DNA of 34,172 bases from a virus: the IMG/VR virus record IMGVR_UViG_3300025120_000248, positions 1-34,172 of that record. One strand, 5' to 3'. The notes beneath the pieces were generated by a model. It saw nothing but the letters and a program-made list of their open reading frames with translations. It ran no database searches and had not been told where the DNA came from. Every line of letters starts with the position of its first letter. Positions within the stretch are counted from its first letter, which is position 1. The translations under genes and the position numbers were made by a program. This document shows positions 1 to 7,449 of the stretch, in pieces.

Positions 1-1756
1 CGTTTGCGTAGTTAGTGAAACCATTCTCTTTTACAACCTTGAGTACACTGTTTACCCTGCTTACCAATTCGTCTTTGTGTGAGATCAGGAATATGTTCTT
101 CTTCTGTGTCCTGCTCATTTCTTTCAACACTGCCATTGAACTCTCAACACCACTTATGTCCATGCCTGCGTCTACTAATTCATCAATGAACAGCAAGTTG
201 ATCTGTTGATAAAGGCTTTCCCACACATCTCTGAATGCCCAACTCAAACTCAATATCAGTCTGTTTCTCTCACCTCTGCTCAAATTATCAAAATCCAGTT
301 CTCTGCCCAACTCCTCGATAGTCACTGTGAGATCGGATTGGAAAGTGACTGTGTGTGGCAGTTTTACTTTGCCTAGGAAAAACGCTAGTCGTTGATTCAA
401 GTATGTCAAGTTCTGTTCTATGATCCTTGTTCTTATGAAAGAATCTTTTGCTGTAAGCAACTTATAAAGGAACTCTTGGTGCCTATGCAAATCTTCTAAT
501 TCGTTTGCTTGGTTGTAATCAACCTTTTGTATTGCAGTTTTCTGCATTTCCTCAATCTGTTCTGCGTAGACATCTTCTTTTTGCTCTGTCTGTTTCAGCT
601 GACGTTTGAGGTCTTGCAATGATCCTTTGTGATTGTATGCCTCGTCCATGGAGTCGTAGTAGGTATTTGGCGTGTTACCCAAATCGCCTATCGCATCTAT
701 GTCCTGTTGTATTTTTGCAAGATCACTTTCAAGTTTTGAACTGTATTCTTTGGATTCGGTCAGCGTTGCTTTAAGTTTGTCCACAAGATGAGTGTGTTTG
801 TCGTCTAACAATTCTTGTTCACAAGTAGGACATTTTTGTTGTGCGGCATACTCTAGATCGCTTTCGGTTTTATCTACTGTGCTTTTTGCTTTTGTAAACG
901 AATCCTCGTGGTATGCTTTTTCTTTCTGTAAACCCAACAATTTAAGATAGTTTTCGTTGTGTTTCTGTAATTTCTTGTGTTTTTCAATTTCAATCTCACT
1001 GTCCACTTTCTCCAGCTCCGCTATTGCTTCTTGGAAACTTTTTATGTCGTCTTGTTTTTGACTTGCCCAAGCATTGGATCTTATTTTCAAACTCTCAATG
1101 GATTCTTCTATCTTTTCATTTGATACAACAATGGCATCTATTTTCAATTTTTCTTCAGTTAGTAATTGTTTTGTAGCTTTTTGTTTGTCTTTCAATAGAT
1201 CTGCCTTTTGCGAAAGCAACGTTATTCCAAGCAACTGTTCAATTATTTCTCTTTGTTCTGCTTGTTTGGTTGAAAGAAACGGTTGCGTGTATGTGTTGAG
1301 TGCAATGATATTTTTGAACATGGCATGAGTCATGCCCATCAGTCGATTTATTTCAATCTGTGTTTCTTTGTTTTCTCCCTGTGCTTCGTTGGATTCTTTT
1401 TTCTGTTCAATATCATTTGCATAAAATTTGAATATTTGGGGTTTTCTTCCACGCTCTATTGTGTACTCAACATTGTTCTTTACAAACTTGACACTGACCA
1501 ACATGCCTTTCTCGTTGGTTTTGTTCACAAGGTTGTCTCGTCTGATGTTTGTTAGTGCTTCGCCAAAGAACACATATGAAAGTGCATTAATAATAGTTGT
1601 CTTACCAGTACCGTTTCTAGCACCTGCATCGTCACCACCCAGATCCATGTTCTCACCAATTACAAGCACAAGGCTTTTATTGGCAAAATTAATTGCTTGG
1701 GCTTGATTGCCCACACTCATGAAATTTTTAACTGTTAGTTCTTTTATTGTTAGCAT
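1..1756 (-). CDS. 46: gp46-like recombination endonuclease ATPase subunit (SbcC/Rad50 family), 3' end cut by window edge
   Basis: ABC-type SMC-like ATPase that should pair with the gp47 nuclease to resect DNA ends for recombination-dependent replication. The start codon at 1756 begins MLTIKELTVKNF, and the frame stays open to the left edge (about 585 residues seen). Visible motifs: Walker A GARNGTGKTT at residues 45-54; a long coiled-coil-like middle with a Rad50-type zinc hook CPTC (Cys309/Cys312, bases 821-832); ABC signature LSRGER at 492-497; Walker B LLFIDE at 521-526; and a switch histidine in LISHKDE (His560). All ATPase motifs are present, so only a short C-terminal piece is missing. 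Its first 29 bases overlap the end of the preceding small ORF, implying translational coupling in one transcript with gp47. Family assignment is secure; partnership with gp47 is inferred from T4. Confidence 0.95.
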   Translation of the reverse strand, partial: MLTIKELTVKNFMSVGNQAQAINFANKSLVLVIGENMDLGGDDAGARNGTGKTTIINALSYVFFGEALTNIRRDNLVNKTNEKGMLVSVKFVKNNVEYTIERGRKPQIFKFYANDIEQKKESNEAQGENKETQIEINRLMGMTHAMFKNIIALNTYTQPFLSTKQAEQREIIEQLLGITLLSQKADLLKDKQKATKQLLTEEKLKIDAIVVSNEKIEESIESLKIRSNAWASQKQDDIKSFQEAIAELEKVDSEIEIEKHKKLQKHNENYLKLLGLQKEKAYHEDSFTKAKSTVDKTESDLEYAAQQKCPTCEQELLDDKHTHLVDKLKATLTESKEYSSKLESDLAKIQQDIDAIGDLGNTPNTYYDSMDEAYNHKGSLQDLKRQLKQTEQKEDVYAEQIEEMQKTAIQKVDYNQANELEDLHRHQEFLYKLLTAKDSFIRTRIIEQNLTYLNQRLAFFLGKVKLPHTVTFQSDLTVTIEELGRELDFDNLSRGERNRLILSLSWAFRDVWESLYQQINLLFIDELVDAGMDISGVESSMAVLKEMSRTQKKNIFLISHKDELVSRVNSVLKVVKENGFTNYAN

Positions 1757-1901
1757 TCTCTTGTTGTTTTTTCCATTGTTTGTAACCTTTTAGCCATTCT
1801 TCTTGTGTAATTGGTTTTTTAAATATTTCAAAAATTCTGTGTTCTTTTTCAGGTTCCTTTTTTAAAGCCTCCCAAAACTTTTTTTTACTAACTCGTGACA
1901 T
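1728..1901 (-). CDS. Small basic protein between gp47 and gp46 (57 aa, unknown)
   Basis: A 57-residue ORF beginning MSRVSKKKFWEALKKEP and ending NNKRTNS. It overlaps the last 14 bases of gp47 and the first 29 bases of gp46, so it fills the whole junction in a third reading frame. The protein is strongly charged and lysine/glutamine-rich, with Trp residues in FWEAL and EEWLKGYKQW that suggest a small helical fold. No family is recognised. T4 also carries small ORFs (46.1, 46.2) between genes 47 and 46, which supports a real gene by position, although I see no sequence similarity to them. It has no strong ribosome-binding site and would rely on termination-reinitiation from gp47. The chief doubt is its small size. 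Confidence 0.6.
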   Translation of the reverse strand: MSRVSKKKFWEALKKEPEKEHRIFEIFKKPITQEEWLKGYKQWKKQQENANNKRTNS

Positions 1902-2910
1902 CTAAATCATTGTAGATCGCTGTCAATATGTTTTTGTCATATGTTTCAGAATCTACCCCTTGTAGTTGTTTAATCACAATTTGATCCACAGAATCAAACT
2001 TTTGTATTTCCACAGTTGGTTGCTGTGCTTGATCAATTTGTTCTGGGATAAGTTGTAGCTCTCTCAATTTGTATTTGTCTATAAATGTTTCTCGAATAAA
2101 GTTTGCCTCTTCATAGCTTATCTTAATATCTAATGTAACCCTCACATACATTTTTGGTAGTAAATGCGTTTCTGGGTCCTTTAATAATTCACTTATCTTG
2201 ATAGTCCTATATCTTGGCATATCTGGCCAATTGATATATTTTGGTTCTCCACCATACTCTAGAACCATCATGCCTCTTTCATCGTCCCATGCATCTGCGT
2301 AGTTGTGTGGAAATGCGTTACCCATGTATGTTACATTTTTCATATATTGTCTTTTATGAAAGTGTCCTGACCAAACTTTCCCACAGCCTGCAAAATGATC
2401 AGTTTGTATCCCTCCAACATCTGGCATTTCTACCATGGCATTCATTTTAAAATATGGAAGTTCAAAATGTCCAAATACATATTTCTGTTTCATTTTTTGT
2501 ATTTTTTTCCATTCATCGCCAACCACCCACGGGATAATTGCAACATCGTCCTCGACAAGCCATTCATTTACAAGATGAATATTAGGAATATTTCTAATGT
2601 ATTCCATAGAATTAATTTCTCTTTTTTCTCTGTAATACAAATCATGATTGCCCATGATCACATAAACTTTCTCAAATGCCGCACCAAGTCTTTCCATGTT
2701 GGAAACTGTGTAGTTCATTGTGGAAACGTTTGTTGCTGATCTATGATGGTGCCAGTCGCCCAGGAATATGCAAGTGTCACAACCTTCTGCCTTAGCCTGT
2801 TCAATGAACCAATAGACAAATGCTTCGCAGTCATCGTTGTGTACACGACTATTACCCTTCATTCCGAAGTGTATGTCGGTGAAACATGCTACCTTTTTAA
2901 AAAATGCCAT
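1888..2910 (-). CDS. 47: gp47-like recombination endonuclease nuclease subunit (Mre11/SbcD family)
   Basis: Calcineurin-like metallophosphoesterase, the catalytic partner of the gp46 ATPase. The five phosphodiesterase motifs are visible: DIH (Asp12, His14), GDWHHHR (Asp52), GNHD (88-90), GHFE (His148) and GHFH (His183, His185). These supply the two-metal (normally Mn) active site. The length of 340 residues matches T4 gp47 (339). The start at 2910 lies 3 bases after the gp55 stop (2914-2916) and follows only a weak AT-rich leader, so it is probably translated by coupling with gp55. The C-terminal third, after about residue 230, is the expected capping/gp46-binding part and has no motif I can name. 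The family call is secure. Confidence 0.95.
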   Translation of the reverse strand: MAFFKKVACFTDIHFGMKGNSRVHNDDCEAFVYWFIEQAKAEGCDTCIFLGDWHHHRSATNVSTMNYTVSNMERLGAAFEKVYVIMGNHDLYYREKREINSMEYIRNIPNIHLVNEWLVEDDVAIIPWVVGDEWKKIQKMKQKYVFGHFELPYFKMNAMVEMPDVGGIQTDHFAGCGKVWSGHFHKRQYMKNVTYMGNAFPHNYADAWDDERGMMVLEYGGEPKYINWPDMPRYRTIKISELLKDPETHLLPKMYVRVTLDIKISYEEANFIRETFIDKYKLRELQLIPEQIDQAQQPTVEIQKFDSVDQIVIKQLQGVDSETYDKNILTAIYNDLDVTS

Positions 2911-2913
2911 GTG

Positions 2914-3897
2914 TTACCATTTCTTTTTTATTATTGGTTTGTGATTAGTCATATCTATTTTATTCTTAAATTTTATGCCTTCAAAATCTTCAGTGTCCAG
3001 TTTGCCTTTTTTCTTTAGCACCTTGTTTAATTTTTTCAATGTAGTCTTGTTTACTTCATGAACATCTCCATGCACAGTTTTCATTTTCTTTTTGTAAGAA
3101 GGAGCATTGGTGTCGTTCTCATTCTGTCTCGTGAAGCTTGGCATCATGTTGTTGTATTCTAACAGGTCATCTCTGATTGCTTGATTTTTCTTTTCAATGT
3201 TTAATATTCTTGTGAAACTGTTTGTGATTGCCGCGGTATAATATGCAAATGGGTTGTCTGATTTGGATTCATCAAACTGCAATCCAATTTGTGATAATTG
3301 CATTAATGCTTGTGATTGCATTTCGTCATTGTAAGTATAACCTCTCCAGTTTGCTCTGGTACCGTATCTTTCACACAATTTCATGTACATCATTGCTAGT
3401 TGGTTTGTCATCTTGCCATGGTCACATGAAAAGTGTCCGTTATCCATACCGCCCACCCAGTGTGATTTACCTACACATTGTAGTTTGCCTTCTGCGTCAA
3501 TTCTGTAGTGTTGGAAAGGTGGAAAGTTTACTTTTGCATGATGATCTGATGTCTGTTTGGGATTTTTCTTCCTCTCGCTGTCTAGTGGCACATGATCAAA
3601 CATCATTACCCTAAACACAAGATCTGTTTTTTCTATTTTCCTAGGCGAAACTGTGTAGTCCACTAACTTAATTTTTTTTAATCCTGAATCTTTTGCCGCC
3701 TCCCATGCCTCTTGTGTCAGTCTCTTGGCTTTGGCTTTCCTTGCCATTGCTATTGCGTTAGCATTAATTTTTTTGAGACTAGCGACTATGAGGTCAAACT
3801 GTGAATCTTCCTTGCTCACATACGAACAGTATGTGTTTTTACTGGCATGTATCTGTAATAACAGATCTCGGTTGTTCAGGTATTTTACTCTCTTCAT
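2914..3897 (-). CDS. 55: gp55-like late-transcription sigma factor, extended marine form
   Basis: Sigma factor that directs host RNA polymerase to TATAAATA late promoters. Residues about 161-240 align by eye with the T4 gp55 core: WRGYTY, LQFDESK, NPFAYYT and SFTRILNIEKKN correspond to T4 FSGYTQ, HNFDETK, NPHAYIT and AFVQRIKKERKE. The N-terminal NNRDLL matches T4 NNKELL. At 327 residues it is far longer than T4 gp55 (185), because about 110 residues lie between these two parts (roughly 45-155, containing KTDLVFRVMMFDH and VNFPPFQHYR). I recall the same extension in cyanophage gp55. The C-terminus is lysine-rich (ends IIKKKW) and lacks the T4 SLDFLYE-type clamp-binding tail. The start is preceded by GGAG at 3902-3905. 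It is the first gene of the minus-strand block and controls the late promoter next to it. Confidence 0.9.
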   Translation of the reverse strand: MKRVKYLNNRDLLLQIHASKNTYCSYVSKEDSQFDLIVASLKKINANAIAMARKAKAKRLTQEAWEAAKDSGLKKIKLVDYTVSPRKIEKTDLVFRVMMFDHVPLDSERKKNPKQTSDHHAKVNFPPFQHYRIDAEGKLQCVGKSHWVGGMDNGHFSCDHGKMTNQLAMMYMKLCERYGTRANWRGYTYNDEMQSQALMQLSQIGLQFDESKSDNPFAYYTAAITNSFTRILNIEKKNQAIRDDLLEYNNMMPSFTRQNENDTNAPSYKKKMKTVHGDVHEVNKTTLKKLNKVLKKKGKLDTEDFEGIKFKNKIDMTNHKPIIKKKW

Positions 3898-3985
3898 AAT
3901 TCTCCAATGTTGTTAATGTAAAATGACCACAAACAGGTCTGTTGAATGTGCCGTGCGGGTAATTAAGTGCGCCTATAATTGTGCC

Positions 3986-3993
3986 TATAAATA
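3986..3993 (+). promoter_or_regulatory. T4-type late promoter upstream of the tail block
   Basis: Exact TATAAATA octamer, the gp55-dependent late promoter element of T4-like phages. It lies 44 bases before the first plus-strand start codon. Transcription would begin around 4000, leaving a leader of about 38 bases that includes an AAGGA ribosome-binding site at 4019-4023. It sits on top of the predicted start site of the divergent minus-strand promoter. Confidence 0.85.
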
Positions 3994-4000
3994 TAGTTTA

Positions 4001-4029
4001 AGTATACAAAAATTTATTAAGGAAAGCAA
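4001..4029 (-). promoter_or_regulatory. Sigma-70-like promoter for the gp55-gp47-gp46 block
   Basis: On the minus strand, TTGCTT (4029-4024) and TATACT (4006-4001) are separated by exactly 17 bases. Transcription would start near 3994 and give a leader of about 95 bases before gp55. The -35 hexamer also resembles a T4 MotA box (TTGCTT). No MotA is visible here, and MotA is not expected in marine relatives. The match was found by eye. Confidence 0.5.
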
Positions 4030-4037
4030 CCATTATA

Positions 4038-4871
4038 ATGGCATACGAGAAAATTGGTAAGATAGCAAAGAGTGTAGGATCAGGCTTATTCAACAGAACA
4101 CTGGGTAGGCTTTTTGGATCTGGCATTTCTAATGGTAGCAGTCATATCAGACGAGCCACTGCTCGTTGGAGTGGTAGAGCTGATAAAAAAGACTGGCGTG
4201 TCAAACTCACGGTGCCAACAGCTAGTGCAGAACTGACCAAATTTTTTGATTTTGACAACAATCCGATCATGCAACCATTGGCAGGTGTTGGCGGTATATT
4301 TTGGCCATTGACACCTTCAATGGTGATACAGCATTCTGCAAACTACAATGCAATGGACATGACACACAGCAATTATCCACACCAGGCCTATCAGAATTCA
4401 CATGTGGACTCTTTAAACATTATTGGTGAATTTCCAGTACAGAATCAGGACGATGCCAAGCATTGGGTGGCCACTGTAAACTTTTTAAGGACTGCTACAA
4501 AAATGTTCTTTGGCAAAGACGATGATACAGGATTGAAAGGAAATCCACCACCAATTTTGCATTTGTCAGGATATGGTGATCACATGTACCAAAAGGTACC
4601 TGTCGTGTTGAACTCATTCAACGTTGAACTTAGATCCGGCATAGATTACATTTCAACAAAACAAGATTCACAACCGTTTCAAAGCCAAAGACCTAATCCA
4701 CATTTTGATGTCAACTCGTCAGACTCTCAAACTTGGGCACCAACACTGTCAAACATATCAGTACTAGTGACACCAATTTACTCTAGAGAAGACGTGAAAA
4801 ACTTCTCTATGAAAAAATTCGTACGTGGTGAGTTGAACGGCAAAGGCGACAACGAGATAGGATTTATTTAA
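4038..4871 (+). CDS. 48: Baseplate tail-tube cap protein, gp48-like
   Basis: Predicted to cap the central baseplate hub and nucleate the tail tube, as gp48 and gp54 do in T4. The 277-residue sequence carries motifs I associate with marine gp48: PSMVIQHSANYNAMD, THSNYPHQAYQNS, FLRTATKMFFG and KVPVVLNSFN. The N-terminal 50 residues are basic and glycine-rich. It is the first gene after the late promoter, with AAGGA at 4019-4023 before the ATG. Its stop overlaps the next start as TAATG, so it is coupled to gp53. T4 gp48 is longer (364), and gp54 is the alternative because the two T4 proteins are related. The tube-cap role is more certain than the exact number. Confidence 0.72.
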   Translation: MAYEKIGKIAKSVGSGLFNRTLGRLFGSGISNGSSHIRRATARWSGRADKKDWRVKLTVPTASAELTKFFDFDNNPIMQPLAGVGGIFWPLTPSMVIQHSANYNAMDMTHSNYPHQAYQNSHVDSLNIIGEFPVQNQDDAKHWVATVNFLRTATKMFFGKDDDTGLKGNPPPILHLSGYGDHMYQKVPVVLNSFNVELRSGIDYISTKQDSQPFQSQRPNPHFDVNSSDSQTWAPTLSNISVLVTPIYSREDVKNFSMKKFVRGELNGKGDNEIGFI

Positions 4872-5170
4872 TGGCTGAATACTCAAACACATCACCATAT
4901 GCAGAAACAGGTGAATTGGCAAACTATTTGGATGTACTGAATCCAAGAACCCTGACAGCCGAACAGGATGACCAAAGTTACACAATAGAGAGAACTTATG
5001 CATACAGACCAGACCTACTGGCTTATGACCTTTACGGCTCACCAAGACTGTGGTGGGTGTTTGTGCAACGTAATCCAGACCAACTGGAAGATCCAATATA
5101 CGATTTCAAACCCGGCGTGACCATACAGTTGCCCAAGAAAGAAAATCTTCTCAAAGACCTGGGGATTTAA
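4871..5170 (+). CDS. 53: Baseplate wedge protein, gp53-like (short)
   Basis: A 99-residue protein resembling the N-terminal part of T4 gp53 (196 residues), the wedge protein that joins wedges to the hub. Support comes from the YRPDLLAYDLYGSPRLWWVF segment at residues 45-64, comparable with T4 PEELANAIYGNPQLYWVL, followed by a LysM-like end (PGVTIQLP, 81-88). The short, single-domain form is usual in myoviruses with simpler baseplates. Translation is coupled to the tube-cap gene through TAATG at 4869-4873. The next gene starts 3 bases after its stop. Family similarity is clear in the YGSP motif; function is by homology. Confidence 0.78.
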   Translation: MAEYSNTSPYAETGELANYLDVLNPRTLTAEQDDQSYTIERTYAYRPDLLAYDLYGSPRLWWVFVQRNPDQLEDPIYDFKPGVTIQLPKKENLLKDLGI

Positions 5171-5173
5171 TCC

Positions 5174-7447
5174 ATGGTTAATTTAGTAGCAAAACACACT
5201 GCAGGTTACAATATTCACGTAGACGACAACAGGAAAACTTTCAAAGACAAAACATATGTGGCAGATGTTTCTGAACCAAATCAGCTCCATAAGTTTGCGT
5301 CATACAATGCATTGTTCACTCTTTCCGCATTGAGCAAATCGGATCTTGAAAACACAAAATTTATGGACGGAGCACCACATGACATAATTTTGAGGAGCTC
5401 TGGTATAGCAGACGGCAATCTTGCCAGCCATCTAGAAGGATCTGCTAGTGCCCAAGAAAAAATGAGAGATCCAAATTATAGAAAGACGTTAAGTGAGAAC
5501 GAAAGAATGTCGGCCACATTGGCCAAGTCTGCTAGGACCTTCAAGCGTGACAGAGATATGTATTTCCAGAGTGTGGAAATAAAAGCCCTACCAGGCCCGA
5601 ACGAAAAAAGAAGACTGACTTCGGTGGTACAGATGACCATGAACATCATAGAGCCAGCGGGCATAACACTATTTGAGAAACTACGTGCGGCGGCCTTCAA
5701 CAACGGATCTTTTGATCACATAGATCATCCTTTTCTTCTTACAGTTGAGTTTACAGGTTTTGATACAAATGGAAGGATAATGACAAGTAATGAAACAAAA
5801 AACATGAAGAGGCTTATACCTGTGAAACTTATCGACGTGCAGATGACAGTGAACCAAGGTGGAACCGAGTACTCGGTCAAGGCAATTCCTTACAATGAGT
5901 TTGGTTTCATGAACAGGTTTAATTATGTAAGGACGTCAGGGACACTAAAACCGAGGAACAGGAAACTAAACACAGTGTTTACAGCCCTTGAAAATTTGTT
6001 GAACGAACAGAATGAATCAGAAAAGACAACAGCAGGCGTGTCTATACCGGACATATACAAAATATCTATAGACAGCTCTTTCGATGCTGACAAGGTGGAA
6101 GTGGACAGCAAGAGCATAGAACAGGCAGGGATGACCAAGCAGACTGATGTTACAGGTGCAGATGCAGGATTTTATGGTCCTGACGACGATATACCAACAA
6201 TAGATGTCATGAAGGTCAATACTGGAAATGCTATATCTAAGATACTCGAGGACATAATGAAATCTCATCCACTGTTGACCGACGTGAATTTTGATAAATG
6301 GAAGTCCAAAGTGGCCTCTACACTTTTGGGAGTACAGCAGGTGTCAGGCTCTCAGGGCGTGTACAACAAAGCAACTGACAAAGAAAATCCAGACATGTAC
6401 TTTCCGTACTTCAAAGTTAAATCAGCGGTAACACCGCTTGATAGATACGATAATAAGAGACAGAAACATCAAAAACTTATACATTTTATTGTTGAACCCT
6501 ACGAAGTACATGCATACTCATTGGCCATACCGGGCGTCAGCACAGGCGACAATTTTAAAAAGTTTGTGTACAAAACATACAACTACATGTTCACAGGAGA
6601 AAACGTGGATGTGCTTGATTGCGCCATAGACTACAAGTACTCCTACTTCCAGAGCAGACTGAAAGATGTGGACGCATCTAACGACAGACAAAATTTTGTA
6701 GAAAAAAAATCTATCGAAAAACAACCTGGTATTGCGAACGAGCCTGATTTTGTTCACGACGGAGCATTCAAGCATTCATTTGAGCCAGGCATAGCGGCCA
6801 ATGAAAAAACAGGCCCAACCGGAGAAACATTCACTAGGGTTGACCAATTCATAGACGAGCTTACGCACCCACTAGCGGACATGGTAAACATAAGGTTAGA
6901 GATACTGGGAGACCCAGCATGGATCGGGCAGTCACAATTCATACCGCCGGTACCAAAAAAAGTTGGAGATGGTATAACACAAGACACAGACATCGTTTAC
7001 TGGAGAGGTGGCAAAAGGGAGGCAATATGGAATTCAAAACTTAAATGCTACAACACAGATCTAGCAGAACCAATAATAATGCTTAGATTCAAGATGCCAA
7101 CGGACGTGGACACAAAAAAAGGTGTGTACGAGATGGGAGTCACTGAACAGGCCATGTTCTCTGGATTGTACAGGGTCATATCTATGGAACATAATTTTGT
7201 TGATGGCAAATATACAAATATATTAGAACTTACAAGATTCAACAACCAGGGAGTTTACATTTCCGATCCAATTGAAGATTACCAAACAACAGATTTTAAG
7301 AGTAAAGTAACTGTTCCTTCTACTAAAGAAGAGATAAAAAATTTCAAAGATAATTTTATAGCAGGGGCTACAGAACGTGTAACTAATATAGGAAAGAATG
7401 TAGTAAAAGATCTTACCGCTGAGGCAAAGAAAATTTTTAGAGGATAA
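5174..7447 (+). CDS. Large baseplate hub protein, gp27-position (757 aa)
   Basis: Placed directly before the gp5-like spike gene, where a hub subunit that docks the spike is expected. Features resemble tube-fold hub proteins (gp27, Mu gp44, VgrG): a first barrel-like region with IIEPAGITLFEKL and HPFLLTVEFTGFD near residues 155-195, a second region around 560-690, and a C-terminal GLYRVISMEHNFVDGKYTN near residue 663. The last segment is typical of the final strand pair of such hubs. T4 gp27 has 391 residues, so this protein is nearly twice as long; the region of about 260-420 looks like an insertion of low similarity. The C-terminal 60 residues are lysine-rich and may be a tail entering the tube. 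The hub role is inferred from position and fold-like motifs, not from a clear gp27 match. Confidence 0.6.
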   Translation: MVNLVAKHTAGYNIHVDDNRKTFKDKTYVADVSEPNQLHKFASYNALFTLSALSKSDLENTKFMDGAPHDIILRSSGIADGNLASHLEGSASAQEKMRDPNYRKTLSENERMSATLAKSARTFKRDRDMYFQSVEIKALPGPNEKRRLTSVVQMTMNIIEPAGITLFEKLRAAAFNNGSFDHIDHPFLLTVEFTGFDTNGRIMTSNETKNMKRLIPVKLIDVQMTVNQGGTEYSVKAIPYNEFGFMNRFNYVRTSGTLKPRNRKLNTVFTALENLLNEQNESEKTTAGVSIPDIYKISIDSSFDADKVEVDSKSIEQAGMTKQTDVTGADAGFYGPDDDIPTIDVMKVNTGNAISKILEDIMKSHPLLTDVNFDKWKSKVASTLLGVQQVSGSQGVYNKATDKENPDMYFPYFKVKSAVTPLDRYDNKRQKHQKLIHFIVEPYEVHAYSLAIPGVSTGDNFKKFVYKTYNYMFTGENVDVLDCAIDYKYSYFQSRLKDVDASNDRQNFVEKKSIEKQPGIANEPDFVHDGAFKHSFEPGIAANEKTGPTGETFTRVDQFIDELTHPLADMVNIRLEILGDPAWIGQSQFIPPVPKKVGDGITQDTDIVYWRGGKREAIWNSKLKCYNTDLAEPIIMLRFKMPTDVDTKKGVYEMGVTEQAMFSGLYRVISMEHNFVDGKYTNILELTRFNNQGVYISDPIEDYQTTDFKSKVTVPSTKEEIKNFKDNFIAGATERVTNIGKNVVKDLTAEAKKIFRG

Positions 7448-7449
7448 CA

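Noticed and set aside
1074-1706. Plus-strand frames of 84-92 residues opposite the gp46 gene
   Set aside because: They lie entirely inside the minus-strand ATPase, whose Walker A, zinc hook and signature motifs prove the real frame.
2241-3916. Plus-strand frames of up to 128 residues opposite gp47 and gp55
   Set aside because: Both minus-strand genes are secure by motif, and the plus-strand frames have compositions typical of antisense reads.
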